From: Xestospongia bergquistia
Lineage: Eukaryota; Porifera; Demospongiae; Haplosclerida; Petrosiidae
DNA: 64,000 bases
Direction of reading: 5' to 3'
Assembly (NCBI GenBank): GCA_963965975.1
Contig: OZ014419.1
Location: forward strand, 4,801,677-4,865,676
Of the stretch, positions 12,843 to 26,090 are shown piece after piece; the first letter of the stretch is position 1, and each line of letters opens with the position of its first letter. The position numbers and the translations under genes were made by a program. The notes beneath the pieces are model-generated. The model was not told where the DNA came from, did no database searches, and saw only the letters and a program-made list of their open reading frames with translations.

Positions 12843-15800
12843 GTGAACTTCAATCAATAGTCTAAACCTTCTAAAGTCTTTAATTTAAAGACTATAGAGT
12901 GTTAAGGCAAAGCAACCTACTAAACTGTTAATAACAGTTTATTTAGTTAGACCCATAGAGTCCATTAGACTGAGCTTTTTACTTTGTTAACTTCAATCAA
13001 TAGTCTAAACCTTCTAAAGTCTTTAATTTAAAGACTATAGAGTGTTAAGGCAAACCAACTTACTAAACTGTTAATAACAGTTCATTTAGTTAGTCCCGTA
13101 GAGTCTGTAAGACTGAGCTGTTTACTTTGTTAACTTCAATCAATAGTCTAAACCTTCTAAAGTCTTTAATTTAAAGACTATAGAGTGTTAAGGCAAAGCA
13201 ACTAACTAAACTGTTAATAACAGTTTATTTAGTTAGTCCCATAGAGTCCTTTAGACTTAGGTGTTTACTTTATTAACTTCACTCAATAGTCTAAACCTTC
13301 TAAAGTCTTTAATTTAAAGACTTTAGACTGTTAACGCAAACAAACTTACTAAACTCTTAATAACAGTTCATTTAGTTAGTCCCATAGAGTCCTTTAGACT
13401 GACCTGTTTACTTTGTTAACTTCAATCAATAGTCTAAACATTCTAAAGTCTTTAATTTAAAGACTTTAGAGTGTTAATGCAAACCAACTTACTAAACTGT
13501 TAATAACAGTTCATTTAGTTAGTCCCATAGAGTCCATTAGACGTAGCTTTTTACTTTGTGAACTTCAATCAATAGTCTAAACCTTCTAAAGTCTTTAATT
13601 TTAAGACTATAGAGTGTTAAGGCAAAGCAACCTACTAAACTGTTAATAACAGTTTATTTAGTTAGACCCATAGAGTCCATTAGACTGAGCTTTTTACTTT
13701 GTTAACTTCAATCAATAGTCTAAACCTTCTAAAGTCTTTAATTTAAAGACTATAGAGTGTTAAGGCAAACCAACTTACTAAACTGTTAATAACAGTTCAT
13801 TTAGTTAGTCCCGTAGAGTCTATAAGACTGAGCTGTTTTCTTTGTTAACTTCAATCAATAGTCTAAACCTTCTAAAGTCTTTAATTTAAAGACTATAGAG
13901 TGTTAAGGCAAAGCAACTAACTAAACTGTTAATAACAGTTTATTTAGTTAGTCCCATAGAGTCCTTTAGACTTAGGTGTTTACTTTATTAACTTCACTCA
14001 ATAGTCTAAACCTTCTAAAGTCTTTAATTTAAAGACTTTAGACTGTTAACGCAAACCAACTTACTAAACTCTTAATAACAGTTCATTTAGTTAGTCCCAT
14101 AGAGTCCTTTAGACTGAGCTGTTTACTTTGTTAACTTCAATCAATAGTCTAAACATTCTAAAGTCTTTAATTTAAAGACTTTAGAGTGTTAATGCAAACC
14201 AACTTACTAAACTGTTAATAACAGTTCACTTAGTTAGTCCCATAGAGTCCATTAGACGGAGCTTTTTACTTTGTTAACTTCAATCAATAGTCTAAACCTT
14301 CTAAAGTCTTTAATTTAAAGACTATAGAGTGTTAAGGCAAAGCAACTTACTAAACTATTAATAACAGTTCATTTAGTTAGTCCCAGAGGGTCCATTAGAC
14401 TGAGCTTTTTACTTTGTCAACTTCAATGAATAGTCTAAACCTTCTAAAGTCTTTAATTTAAAGACTATAGAGTGTTAAGGCAAACCAACTTACTAAACTG
14501 TTAAGAACTGTTCATTTAGTTAGTCCCATAGAGTCTATTAGACTGAGCTGTTTACTTTGTTTACTTCAATCAATAGTCTAAACCTTCTAAAGTCTTTCAT
14601 TTAAAGACTATATAGTGTTAAGGCAAAGCAACTAACTAAACTGTTAATAACAGTTTATTTAGTTAGTCCCATAGAGTCCTTTAGACTGAGCTTCTTTACT
14701 TTATGAACTTCACTCAATAGTCTAAACCTTCTAAAGTCTTTAATTTAAAGACTTTAGAGTGTTAATGCAAACCAACTTACTAAACTGTTAATAAGAGTTT
14801 ATTTAGTTAGCCCCATAGAGTCCTTTAGACTGAGCTGTTTACTTTGTTAACTTCAATCAATAGTCTAAACCTTCTAAAGTCTTTAATTTAAAGACTATAG
14901 AGTGTTAATGCAAACCAACTTACTAAACTGTTAATAACAGTTTATTTAGTTAGTCCCATGGAATCCTTTAGGCTTAGCTGTTTACTTTATTAACTTCACT
15001 CAATAGTCTAAACCTTCTAAAGTCTTTAATTTAAAGACTATAAAGTGTTAAGTCAAACCAACTTACTAAACTATTAATAACAGTTTGTTTAGTTAGTCCC
15101 ATAGAATCCTTTAGACTGAGCTGTTAACTTTATTAAGTTGACTCAATAGTCTAAACCTTCTAAAGTCTTTAATTTAAAGACTTTAGAGTGTTAATGCCAA
15201 CCAACTTACTAAACTGTTAATAACAGTTTCTTTAGTTAGTCCCATGGAGTCCTTTAGACTGAGCTTTTTACTTTATTAACTTCACTCAATACTCTAAACC
15301 TTGTAAAGTCTTTAATTTAAAGACTTTAGACTGTTAATGCAAACCAACTTACTAAACTGTTAATAACAGTTTTTTAGTTAGTGCCATAGAATCCTTTAGG
15401 CTGAGCTGTTTACTTTGTTAACTTCCCTCAATAGTCTAAACCTTCTAAAGTCTTTAATTTAAAGACTTTAGAGTATTAATGCAAACCAACTTACTAAACT
15501 GTTAATAACAGTTTATTTAGTTAGTCACATAGAATCTTTTAGACTGAGCTGTTTACTTTGTTAACTTCAATCAATAGTCTAAACTATCTAAAGTCTTTAA
15601 TTTAAAGACTTTAGAGTGTTAAGGCAAACAAACTTACTAAACTGTTAATAACAGGTTATTTAGTTAGTCCCATAGAGTCCTTTAGACTGAGCTGTTTACT
15701 TTATTAACTTCACTCAATAGTCTAAACCTTCTAAAGTCTTTAATTTAAAGACTTTAGAGTTTTAATGCAAACCAACTTACTAAACTGTTAATAACAGTTC

Positions 15801-18800
15801 ATTTAGTTAGTCCCTTAGAGTCCATTAGACTGAGCTGTTTACTTTGTCAACTTCAATCAATAGTCTAAACCTTCTAAAGTCTTTAATTTAAAGACTTTAG
15901 AGTGTTAAGGCAAACCAACTTATTAAACTGATAATAACAGTTTATTTAGTTGGTACCATAGAGTCCTTTAGACTGAGCTGTTTACTTTAATAAATTCACT
16001 CAATAGTCTAAACCTTCTAAAGTCTTTAATTTAAAGACTTTAGAGTGTTAAGGCAAACGAACTTACTAAACTGTTAATAACAGTTTATTTAGTTAGTCCC
16101 ATATAGTCCTTTAGACTGAGCTGTTTACTTTATTAACTTCACTCAATAGTCTAAACCTTCTAAAGTCTTTAATTTAAAGACTTTAGATTGTTAATACAAA
16201 CCAACTTACTAAACTGTTAATAACAGTTCATATAGTTAGTCCCATAGAGTCCATTAGACTGAGCTTTTTACTTTGGTAACTTCAATCAATAGTCTAAACC
16301 TTCTAAAGTCTTTAATTTAAAGACTATGGAGTGTTAAGGCAAACCAACGTACTAAACTGTTAATAACAGTTTATTTAGTTAGTCCCATAGAGTCCATTAG
16401 ACTGAGCTTTTTACTTTGTTAACTTCAATAAATAGTCTAAACCTTCTAAAGTCTTTAATTTAAAGACTATAGAGTGTTAAGGCAAACCAACTTACTAAAC
16501 TGTTAATAACAGTTCATTTAGTTAGTCCCATAGAATCTATTAGACTGACCTGTTTACTTTATTAACTTCAATCAATAGTCTAAACCTTCTAAAGTCTTTA
16601 ATTTAAAGACTATAGAGTGTTAAGGCAAACCAACTTACTAAACTGTTAATAACAGTTCATTTAGTTAGTCCCATAGAGTCTATTAGACTGAGCTGTTTAC
16701 TTTGTTAACTTCAATCAATAGTCTAAAACTTGTAAAGTCTTTAATTTAAAGACTTTAGATTGTTAATGCAAAAAAACTTACTAAACTGTTAATAACATTT
16801 GATTTAGTTAGTCACATAGAAACCTTTAGACTGAGCTGTTTACTTTGTTAACTTCACTCAATAGTCTAAACCATCTAAAGTCTTTAATTTAAAGACTTTA
16901 GAGTGTTAAGGCAAACCAACTTCCTAAACTGTTAATAACAGTTTATTTAGTTAGTCCCATAGAGTCCTTTAGACTGAGCTGTTTACTTTATTAACTTCAC
17001 TCAATAGTCTAAATCTTCTAAAGTCTTTAATTTAAAGACTTTAGATTGTTAATGCAAACAAACTTACTAAACTGTTAATAACAGTTTATTTAGTTAGTCC
17101 CTAAGAGTCCATTAGACTGAGCTGTTTGCTTTGTTAACTTCAATCAATAGTCTAAACCTTCTAAAGTCTTTAATTTAAAGACTATAGAGTTTTAAGGCAA
17201 ACCAACTTACTAAACTGTTAATAACAGTTTATTTAGTTAGTCCCATAGAATCCTTTAGACTGAGCTGTTTACTTTAGCATCTTCACTCAATAGTCTAAAC
17301 CTTCTAAACTCTTTAATTCAAAGATTTTAGAGTATTAATGCAAACCAACTTACTAAACTGTTAATAACAGTTTATTTAGCTAGTCCCACAGAGTCCTTTA
17401 GACAGAGCTGTTTACTTTAATAATTTCACTCAATAGTGTCTAACCTTCTAAAGTTTTTAATTTAAAGGCTTTAGAGTGCTAACTCAAAGCAACTTACTAA
17501 ACTGTTAATAAAAGTTAATTTAGTTAGTCCCATAGAGTCCATTAGACTGAGCTGTTTACTTTGTTAACTTCACTCAATAGTCTAAACCATCTAAAGTCTT
17601 TAATTTAAAGACTTTAGACTGTTAAGGCAAACCAACTTACTAAGCTGTTAATAACATTTTATTTAGTTAGACCCATAGAGTCCTTTAGTGTGAGCTCTTT
17701 ACGTTATTAACTTCACTCAATAGTCTAAACCTTCTAAAGTCTTTGATTTAAAAACTTTAGAGTATTAATGCAAACCAACTTACAAAACTGTTAAGAACAT
17801 TTTATTTAGTTAGTCCCACAGAGTACTTTAGATTGAGCTGGTTACTTTATTAACTTCAATCAATAGTGTAAACCTACTAATCTCTTTAATTTAAAGACTT
17901 TAGAGTGTTAATGCAAACCAACTTACTAAACTGTTAATAACAGTTTATTTAGTTAGTCCCATAGAGTCCTTTAGACTGAGCTGTTTACTTTATTAACTTC
18001 ACTCAATAGTCTAAACCTTTTAAAGTCTTTAATTTAAAGACTATAGAGCGTTAACGCAACCAACTTACTAAACTCTTAATAGCAGTTTATTTAGTTAGTC
18101 CCTTAGAGTCCTTTAGACTGAGCTGTTTACTTTATTAACTTCAATCAATAGTCTAAACCTTCTAAAGTCTTTAATTTAAAGACTTTAGAGTGTTAATGCA
18201 AACCAACCTACTAAACTGTTAATAACAGTTTAATTAGTTAGTCCCATAGAGTCCTTTAGACTAAGCTGTTTACTTTATTAACTTCACTCAATAGTCTAAA
18301 CCTTCTAAAGTCTTTAATTTAAAGACTTTAGATTGTTAATGCAAACCAACTTACAAAACTGTTAATAACAATTCATTTAGTTAGTCCCATTGAGTCCATT
18401 AGACTGAGCTGTTTACTTTGTTAACTTCCATCAATAGTCTAAACCTTCTAAAGTCTTTAATTTACAGACTATAGGGTGTTAAGGCAAACCAACTTACCAA
18501 AGTGTTAATAACAGTTCATTTAGTTAGTCCCATAGAGTCCATTAGACTGAGCTGTTTACTTTGTTAACTTCAATCAATATTCTAAACCTTCTAAAGTCTT
18601 TAATTTAAAGACTATAGAGTGTTAAGGCAAAGCAACTAACTAAACTGTTAATAACATTTTATTTAGTTAGTCCCACAGAGTCCTTTAGACTCAGCTGTTT
18701 ACTTTATTAACTTCAATCAATAGTCTAAACCTTCTAAAGTCTTTAATTTAAAGACTTTAGAGTGTTAATGCAAACCAACTTACTAAACTGTTAATAACAG

Positions 18801-19130
18801 TTCATTCAGTTAGTCCCATAGAGTCCATTAGACTGAGCTGTTTACTTTGTCTACTTCAATCAATAGTCTAAACCTTCTAAAGTCTTTAATTTAAAGACTT
18901 TAGTTTGTTAAGGCAAACCAACTTACTAAACTCTTAATAACAGTTTATTTAGTTGGTCCCATAGAGTCGTTTAGACTGAGCTCTTCACTTTAATAACTTC
19001 ACTCAATAGTCTAAACCTTCTAAAGTCTTTAATTTAAAGACTTTAGAGTGTTAAGGCAAACGGACTTACTAAACTGTTAATAACTGTTTATTTAGTTAGT
19101 CCCATAGAGTCCTTTAGACTGAGCTGTTTA
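12843..19130. repeat. HOR copy H3 (nearly complete)
   Basis: Aligns to H2 at +6722 until about 17862. It then carries the six-monomer block in which it matches H1 at offset 14443, for example TTTACAGACT at 4018 and 18461. Near 18730 two monomers of H1 are missing, and the offset to H1 becomes 14157 (TAGTTT at 4744 and 18901). Near 19130 the match jumps to a later point of the unit and similarity drops. The copy therefore ends by rearrangement rather than at the normal unit boundary. Confidence 0.88.
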
Positions 19131-20985
19131 CTTTGTTAACTTCAATCAATAGTCTAAACCTTCTAAAGTCTTTAATTTAAAGACTTTAGATTGTTAATGC
19201 AAACTAACTTACTAAACTGTTAATAACAGTTCATTTCGTTAGTCCCATAGAGTCCATTAGACGGAGCTTTTTACTTTGTTAACTTCAATCAATAGTCTAA
19301 ACCTTCTAAAGTCTTTAATTTAAAGACTATAGAGTGTTAAGGCAAAGCAACTTACTAAACGGTTAATAACAGTTTATTTAGTTAGTCCCAGAGAGTCCAT
19401 TAGACTGAGCTTTTTACTTTGTTAACTGCAATCAATAGTCTAAACCTTCTAAAGTCTTTAATTTAAAGACTATAGAGTGTTAAGGCAAACCAACTTACTA
19501 AACTGTTAATAACAGTTCATTTAGTTAGTCCCATAGAGTCTATTAGACTGAGCTGTTTACTTTGTTAACTTCAATCAATAGTCTAAACCTTCTAAAGTCT
19601 TTAATTTAAAGACTATAGAGTGTTAAGGCAAAGCAACTAACTAAGCTGTTAATAACAGTTTATTTAGTTAGTAACCATAGAGTCCTTTAGACTAAGCTGT
19701 TTACTTTATTAACTTCACTCAATAGTCTAAACCTTCTAAAGTCTTTAATTTGAAGACTTTAAGAGTTAATGCAAACAAACTTACTAAACTGTTAATAACA
19801 GTTTATTTAGTTAGTCCCATAGACTCCTTTAGACTGAGCTGTTTACTTTATTAACTTCACTCAATAGTCTAAACCTTTTAAAGTCTTTAATTTAAAGACT
19901 TTAGAGTGTTAAGGCAAACCAACTTACTAAACTGTTAATAACAGTTTATTTAGTTAGTCCCATAGAGTCCTTTAGACTGAGCTGTTTACTTTATTAACTT
20001 CGCTCAATATTCTAAACCTTCTAAAGTCCTTAATTTAAAGGCTTTAGACTGTTAATGCAAACCAACTTACTAAACTGTTAATAACAGTTTATTTAGTTAG
20101 TGCCATAGAATCCTTTAGACTGAGCTGTTTAATTTGTTAACTTCAATCAATAGTCTAAATCTTCTAAAGTCTTTAATTTAAAGACTTTAGAGTATTAATG
20201 CAAACCAACTCTCTAAACTGTTAATAACAGTTTATTTAGTTAGTCACATAGAATCCTTTAGACTGAGCTGTTTACTTCGTTAACCTCAATCAATAGTCTA
20301 AGCCATCTAAAAGTCTTTAATTTAAAGACTTTAGAGTGTTAAGGCAAACCAACTTACTAAACTGTTAATAACAGTTTATTTAGTTAGTCCTATAGAGTCC
20401 ATTAGACTGAGTTGTTTAGTTTAATAACTTCACTCAATAGTCTAAACCTTCTAAAGTCATTAATTTAAAGACTTTAGAGTGTTAACGCAAACCAACTTAC
20501 TAAACTGTTAATAGCAGTTTATTTAGTTAGTCCCATAGAGTCCTTTAGACTGAGATGTTTACTTTATTAACTTCACTCAATAGTCTAAACCTTCTAAAGT
20601 CTTTAATTTAAAGGCTTTAGAGTGATAATGCAAAGAAACTTACTAAACTGTTAATAAAAGTTCATTTAGTTAGTCCCATAGAGTCCATTAGACTGTGCTG
20701 TTTACTTTGTTAACTTCACTCAATAGTCCAAACATTCTAAAGTCTTTAGTTTAAAGACTTTAGAGTGTTAAGGCAAACCAACTTACTAAACTGTTAATAA
20801 CATTTTGTTTAGTTAGACCCATAGAGTCCTTTAGACTGAGCTGTTTACTTTATTAACTTCACTCAATAGTCTAAACCTTCTAAAGTCTTTAATTTAAAGA
20901 CTTTAGATTGTTAATGCAAACAAACTTACTAAACTGTTAATAACAGTTTCTTTAATTAGTCCCATAGAGTCCTTTAAAATAAGCT
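19131..20985. repeat. Condensed, diverged relative of the 47-mer HOR
   Basis: About 13 monomers follow the order of HOR landmarks but skip many of them and carry more private changes. Visible landmarks, in order, are the CGGAGC monomer near 19262, the CCCAGAGAG monomer near 19388, CAACTAACTAAG near 19631, GCCATAGAATCC near 20102, the TCACATAGAATCC monomer near 20243, AAGGCTTTAGAGTG near 20611 and GTTAGACCCATAG near 20811. These correspond to H2 positions from about 7.5 to 11.0 kb in the same order. It looks like an older or decayed copy in which unequal exchange removed most of the unit. Confidence 0.7.
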
Positions 20986-21737
20986 GTTTACTTTATTAAC
21001 TTCACTCAATAGTCTAAACCTTCTAAAGTCTTTAATTTAAAGACTTTAGAGTGTTAATGCAAACCAACTCACTAAACTGTTAATAACAGTTCATTTAGTT
21101 AGTCCCATAGAGTCCTTTAGACTGAGCTGTTTACATTGCTAAATTCAATCAATAGTCTAAACATTCTAAAGTCTTTAAGTTAAAGACTTTAGAGTGTTAA
21201 AGCAAACCAACTTACTAAACTGTTAATAACAGCTTCTTTAGTTAGTGCCATAGAGTCCTTTAGACTGAGCTGTTTACTTTATTATCTTCACTCAATAGTC
21301 TAAACCTTCTAACGTCTTTAATTTAAAGACTTTAGAGTGTTAATGCAAACCAACTTACTAAACTGTTAATAAGAGTTTATTTAATTAGTCCCATAGAGTC
21401 CTTTAAAATAAGCTGTTTACTTTATTAACTTCACTCAATAGTCTAAACCTTCTAAAGTCTTTAATTTAAAGACTTTATAGTGTTAATGCAAAAAAACTTA
21501 CAAAACTGTTAATAAAAGTTTATTTAGTTAGTCGCATAGAGTCCTTCAGACTGAGCTGTTTACTTTGTTAACTTCAATCAATAGTCTAAACCTTCTAAAG
21601 TCTTTAATTTAAAGACTTTAGAGTGTTAAAGCAAAGAAACTTACTAAACTCTTAATAACAGTTTATTTAGTTAGTCCCATAGAGTCCTTTAGACTGAGCT
21701 GTTTACTTTATTATCTTCACTCAATAGTCTAAACCTT

Positions 21738-21913
21738 CTAAAGTCTTTAATTTAAAGACTTTAGAGTGTTAATGCAAACCAACCTACTAAACTGTTAATA
21801 ACAGTTTATTTAATTAGTCCCATAGCGTCCTTTAAAATAAGCTGTTTACTTTCCATAGAGTCCTTTAGACTGAGTTGTTTACTTTATTAACTTCATACAA
21901 TAGTCTTAACCTT
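21738..21913. repeat. Out-of-register junction: 176-bp interval with a 110-bp deletion
   Basis: The distance from one monomer start (21738) to the next recognisable one (21914, in CTTATAAAGT) is 176 bp, which is two monomers minus 110 bp. The break is at about 21852, where CTGTTTACTTT runs directly into CCATAGAGTCC. The ATTAAC...TTAGTC stretch between them is missing, so two partial monomers are fused. It is the clearest break of the 143-bp register that I found in the array. Confidence 0.85.
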
Positions 21914-22044
21914 ATAAAGTCTTTAATTTAAAGACTTTATAGTGTTAATGCAAAAAAACTTACAAAACTGTTAATAAAAGTTTATTTAGTTAGTCCCATA
22001 GAGTCCTTCAGACTGAGCTGTTTACTTTGTTAACTTCAATCAAT

Positions 22045-25000
22045 AGTCTAAACCTTCTAAAGTCTTTAAGTTAAAGACTTTAGAGTGTTAAAGCAAACCA
22101 TCTTACTAAACTGTTAATAACAGCTTATTTAGTTAGTGCCATAGAGTCCTTTAGACTGAGCTGTTTACTTTATTATCTTCACTCAATAGTCTAAACCTTC
22201 TAAAGTCTTTAATTTAAAGACTTTAGAGTGTTAATGCAAACCTACTTACTAAACTGTTAATAAGAGTTTATTTAATTAGTCCCATAGAGTCCTTTAAAAT
22301 AAGCTGTTTACTTTATTAACTTCACTCAATAGTCTAAACCTTCTAAAGTCTTTAAGTCAAAGACTTTAGAGTGTTAACGCACACCAACTTACTAAACTGT
22401 TAATAACAGTTCATTTAGTTAGTCCCATAGAGTCCTTTAGACTGAGCTGTTTCCATTGTTAACTTCTATCAATAGTCTAAACCTTCTAAAGTCTTTAAGT
22501 TAAAGACTTTAGAGTGTTAAAGCAAACAAACTTACTAAACTGTTAATAACAACTTATTTAGTTAGTCCCATAGAGTCCTTTAGACTGAGCTGTTTACTTT
22601 ATTAACTTCACTCAATAGTCTAAACATTCTAAAGTCTTTAATTTAAAGACTTTAGAGTGTTAATGCAAACCAACTTACTAAACTGTTAATAACATTTTAC
22701 ATAGTTAGTCCCATAGAGTCCTTTAGACTGAGTTGTTTACTTTATTAACTTCATACAATAGTCTTAACCTTATAAAGTCTTTAATTTAAAGACTTTATAG
22801 TGTTAATGCAAACCAACTTACTAAACTGTTAATAACAGTTCATGTAGTTAGTCCCATAAGGTCCTTTAGACTGAGCTCTTTACTTTGTTAACTTCAATCA
22901 ATAGTCTACACCTTCTAAAGTCTTTAATTTAAAGACTTTAGAGTGTTAATGCAAACCAACTTACTAAACTGTTAATAAGAGTTTATTTAATTAGTCCCAT
23001 AGAGTCCTTTAAAATAAGCTGTCTACTTTATTAACTTCACTCAATAGTCTAAACCTTCTAAAGTCTTTAAGTCAAAGACTTTAGAGTGTTAATGCACACC
23101 AACTTACTAAACTGTTAATAACAGTTCATTTAGTTAGTCCCATAGAGTCCTTTAGACTGAGCTGTTTCCATTGTTAACTTCTATCAATAGTCTAAACCTT
23201 CTAAAGTCTTTAAGTTAAAGACTTTAGAGTGTTAAAGCAAACAAACTTACTAAACTGTTAATAACAACTTATTTAGTTAGTCCCATAGAGTCCTTTAGAC
23301 TGAGCTGTTTACTTTATTAACTTCACTCAATAGTCTAAACCTTCTAAAGTCTTTAATTTAAAGACTTTAGAGTGTTAATGCAAACCAACTTACTAAACTG
23401 TTAATAACATTTTACATAGTTAGGCCCATAGAGTCCTTTAGACTGAGTTGTTTACTTTATTAACTTCATACAATAGTCTTAACCTTATAAAGTCTTTAAG
23501 TTAAAGACTTTAGAGTGTTAAAGCAAACCAACTTACTAAACTGTTAATAAGAGTTCATTTAGTTAGTCCCATAGAGTCCTTTAGACTGAGCTGTTTACAT
23601 TGTTAACTTCAATCAATAGTCTAAACCTTCTAAATTCTTTAAGTTAAAGACTTTAGAGTGTTAAAGCAAACCAACTTACTAAACTGTTAATAACAGCTTA
23701 TTTAGTTAGTCCCATAGAGTCCTTTAAAATAAGCTGGTTAATTTATTAACTTCACTAAATAGTGTAAACCTTCTAAAGTCTTTAATTTAAAGACTTTAGA
23801 GTGTTAATGCAAACCAACCTTCTAAACTGTTAATAACAGTTTATTTAATTAGTCCCATAGCGTCCTTTAAAATAAGCTGTTTACTTTATTAACTTCACTC
23901 AATAGTCTAAACCTTCTAAAGTCTTTAATTTAAAGACTTTAGAGTGTTAATGCAAACAAACCTACTAAACTGTTAATAACAGTTCATTTAGTTAGTCCCA
24001 TAGAGTCCTTTAGACTGAGCTGTTTACATCGTTAACTTCAATCAATAGTCTAAACCTTCTAAAGTCTTTAAGTTAAAGACTTTAGAGTGTTAAAGCAAAC
24101 CAACTTACTAAACTGTTAATAACAGCTTATTTAGTTAGTCCCATAGAGTCCTTTAGACTGAGCTGTTTACTTTATTATCTTCACTCAATAGTCTAAACCT
24201 TCTAAAGTCTTTAATTTAAAGACTTTAGATTGTTAATGCAAACAAACTTACTAAACTGTTAATAACAGTTTATTTAATTAGTCCCATAGAGTCCTTTAAA
24301 ATAAGCTGTTTACTTTATTAACTTCACTCAATAGTCTAAACCTTCTAAAGTCTTTAATTTAAAGACTTTAGAGTGTTAATGCAAACCAACTTACTAAACT
24401 GTTAATAACATTTCATTTAGTTAGTCCCATAGAGTCCTTTAGACTGAGCTGTTTACATTGTTAAATTCAATCAATAGTCTAAACCTTCTAAAGTCTTTAA
24501 GTTAAAGACTTTAGAGTGTTAAAGCAAACCAACTTACTAAACTGTTAATAACAGCTTATTTAGTTAGTGCCATAGAGTCCTTTAGACTGAGCTGTTTACT
24601 TTATTATCTTCACTCAATAGTCTAAACCTTCTAAAGTCTTTAATTTAAAGACTTTAGAGTGTTAATGCAAACCAACTTACTAAACTGTTAATAAGAGTTT
24701 ATTTAATTAGTCCCATAGAGTCCTTTAAAATAAGCTGTTTACTTTATTAACTTCACTCAATAGTCTAAACCTTCTAAAGTATTTAAGTCAAAGACTTTAG
24801 AGTGTTAATGCACACCAACTTACTAAACTGTTAATAACAGTTCATTTAGTTAGTCCCATAGAGTCCTTTAGACTGAGCTGTTTCCATTGTTAACTTCTAT
24901 CAATAGTCTAAACCTTCTAAAGTCTTTAAGTTAAAGACTTTAGAGTGTTAAAGCAAACAAACTTACTAAACTGTTAATAACAACTTATTTAGTTAGTCCC

Positions 25001-25925
25001 ATAGAGTCCTTTAGACTGAGCTGTTTACTTTATTAACTTCACTCAATAGTCTAAACCTTCTAAAGTCTTTAATTTAAAGACTTTAGAGTGTTAATGCAAA
25101 CCAACTTACTAAACTGTTAATAACATTTTACATAGTTAGTCCCATAGAGTCCTTTAGACTGAGTTGTTTACTTTATTAACTTCATACAATAGTCTTAACC
25201 TTATAAAGTCTTTAATTTAAAGACTTTATAGTGTTAATGCAAACCAACTTACTAAACTGTTAATAACAGTTCATGTAGTTAGTCCCATAAGGTCCTTTAG
25301 ACTGAGCTCTTTACTTTGTTAACTTCAATCAATAGTCTACACCTTCTAAAGTCTTTAATTTAAAGACTTTAGAGTGTTAATGCAAACCAACTTACTAAAC
25401 TGTTAATAAGAGTTTATTTAATTAGTCCCATAGAGTCCTTTAAAATAAGCTGTTTACTTTATTAACTTCACTCAATAGTCTAAACCTTCTAAAGTCTTTA
25501 AGTCAAAGACTTTAGAGTGTTAATGCACACCAACTTACTAAACTGTTAATAACAGTTCATTTAGTTAGTCCCATAGAGTCCTTTAGACTGAGCTGTTTCC
25601 ATTGTTAACTTCTGTCAATAGTCTAAACCTTCTAAAGTCTTTAAGTTAAAGACTTTAGAGTGTTAAAGCAAACAAACTTACTAAACTGTTAATAACAACT
25701 TATTTAGTTAGTCCCATAGAGTCCTTTAGACTGAGCTGTTTACTTTATTAACTTCACTCAATAGTCTAAACCTTCTAAAGTCTTTAATTTAAAGACTTTA
25801 GAGTGTTAACGCAAACCAACTTACTAAACTGTTAATAACATTTTACATAGTTAGTCCCATAGAGTCCTTTAGACTGAGTTGTTTACTTTATTAACTTCAT
25901 ACAATAGTCTTAACCTTATAAAGTC
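22045..25925. repeat. 17-monomer HOR (2431 bp), about 1.6 copies
   Basis: A 2431-bp period links TAAGAGTTTA at 22261 and 24692, and TAAGTCAA at 23068 and 25499 (2430 for 22353 and 24783). The first copy spans about 22045-24475. The second matches for about ten monomers, to about 25925. Nested inside each copy is a 5-monomer duplication: TAAGTCAA at 22353/23068 and 24783/25499, spaced 715-716 bp. Monomers here often have TTTAAAATAAGCTG in place of TTTAGACTGAGCTG and AAGTTAAAG in place of AATTTAAAG, variants rare or absent in the left 19 kb. Confidence 0.8.
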
Positions 25926-26090
25926 TTTAATTTAAAGACTTTATAGTGTTAATGCAAAAAAACTTACAAAACTGTTAATAAAAGTTTATTTAGTTAGTCC
26001 CATAGAGTCCTTCAGACTGAGCTGTTTACTTTGTTAACTTCAATCAATAGTCTAAACCTTCTAAAGTCTTTAATTTAAAGACTTTAGAGT

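Noticed and set aside
21840-21860. Insertion site of a second mobile element at the broken monomer
   Set aside because: No foreign sequence or target duplication lies at the break; both sides are satellite, so it is a deletion junction.
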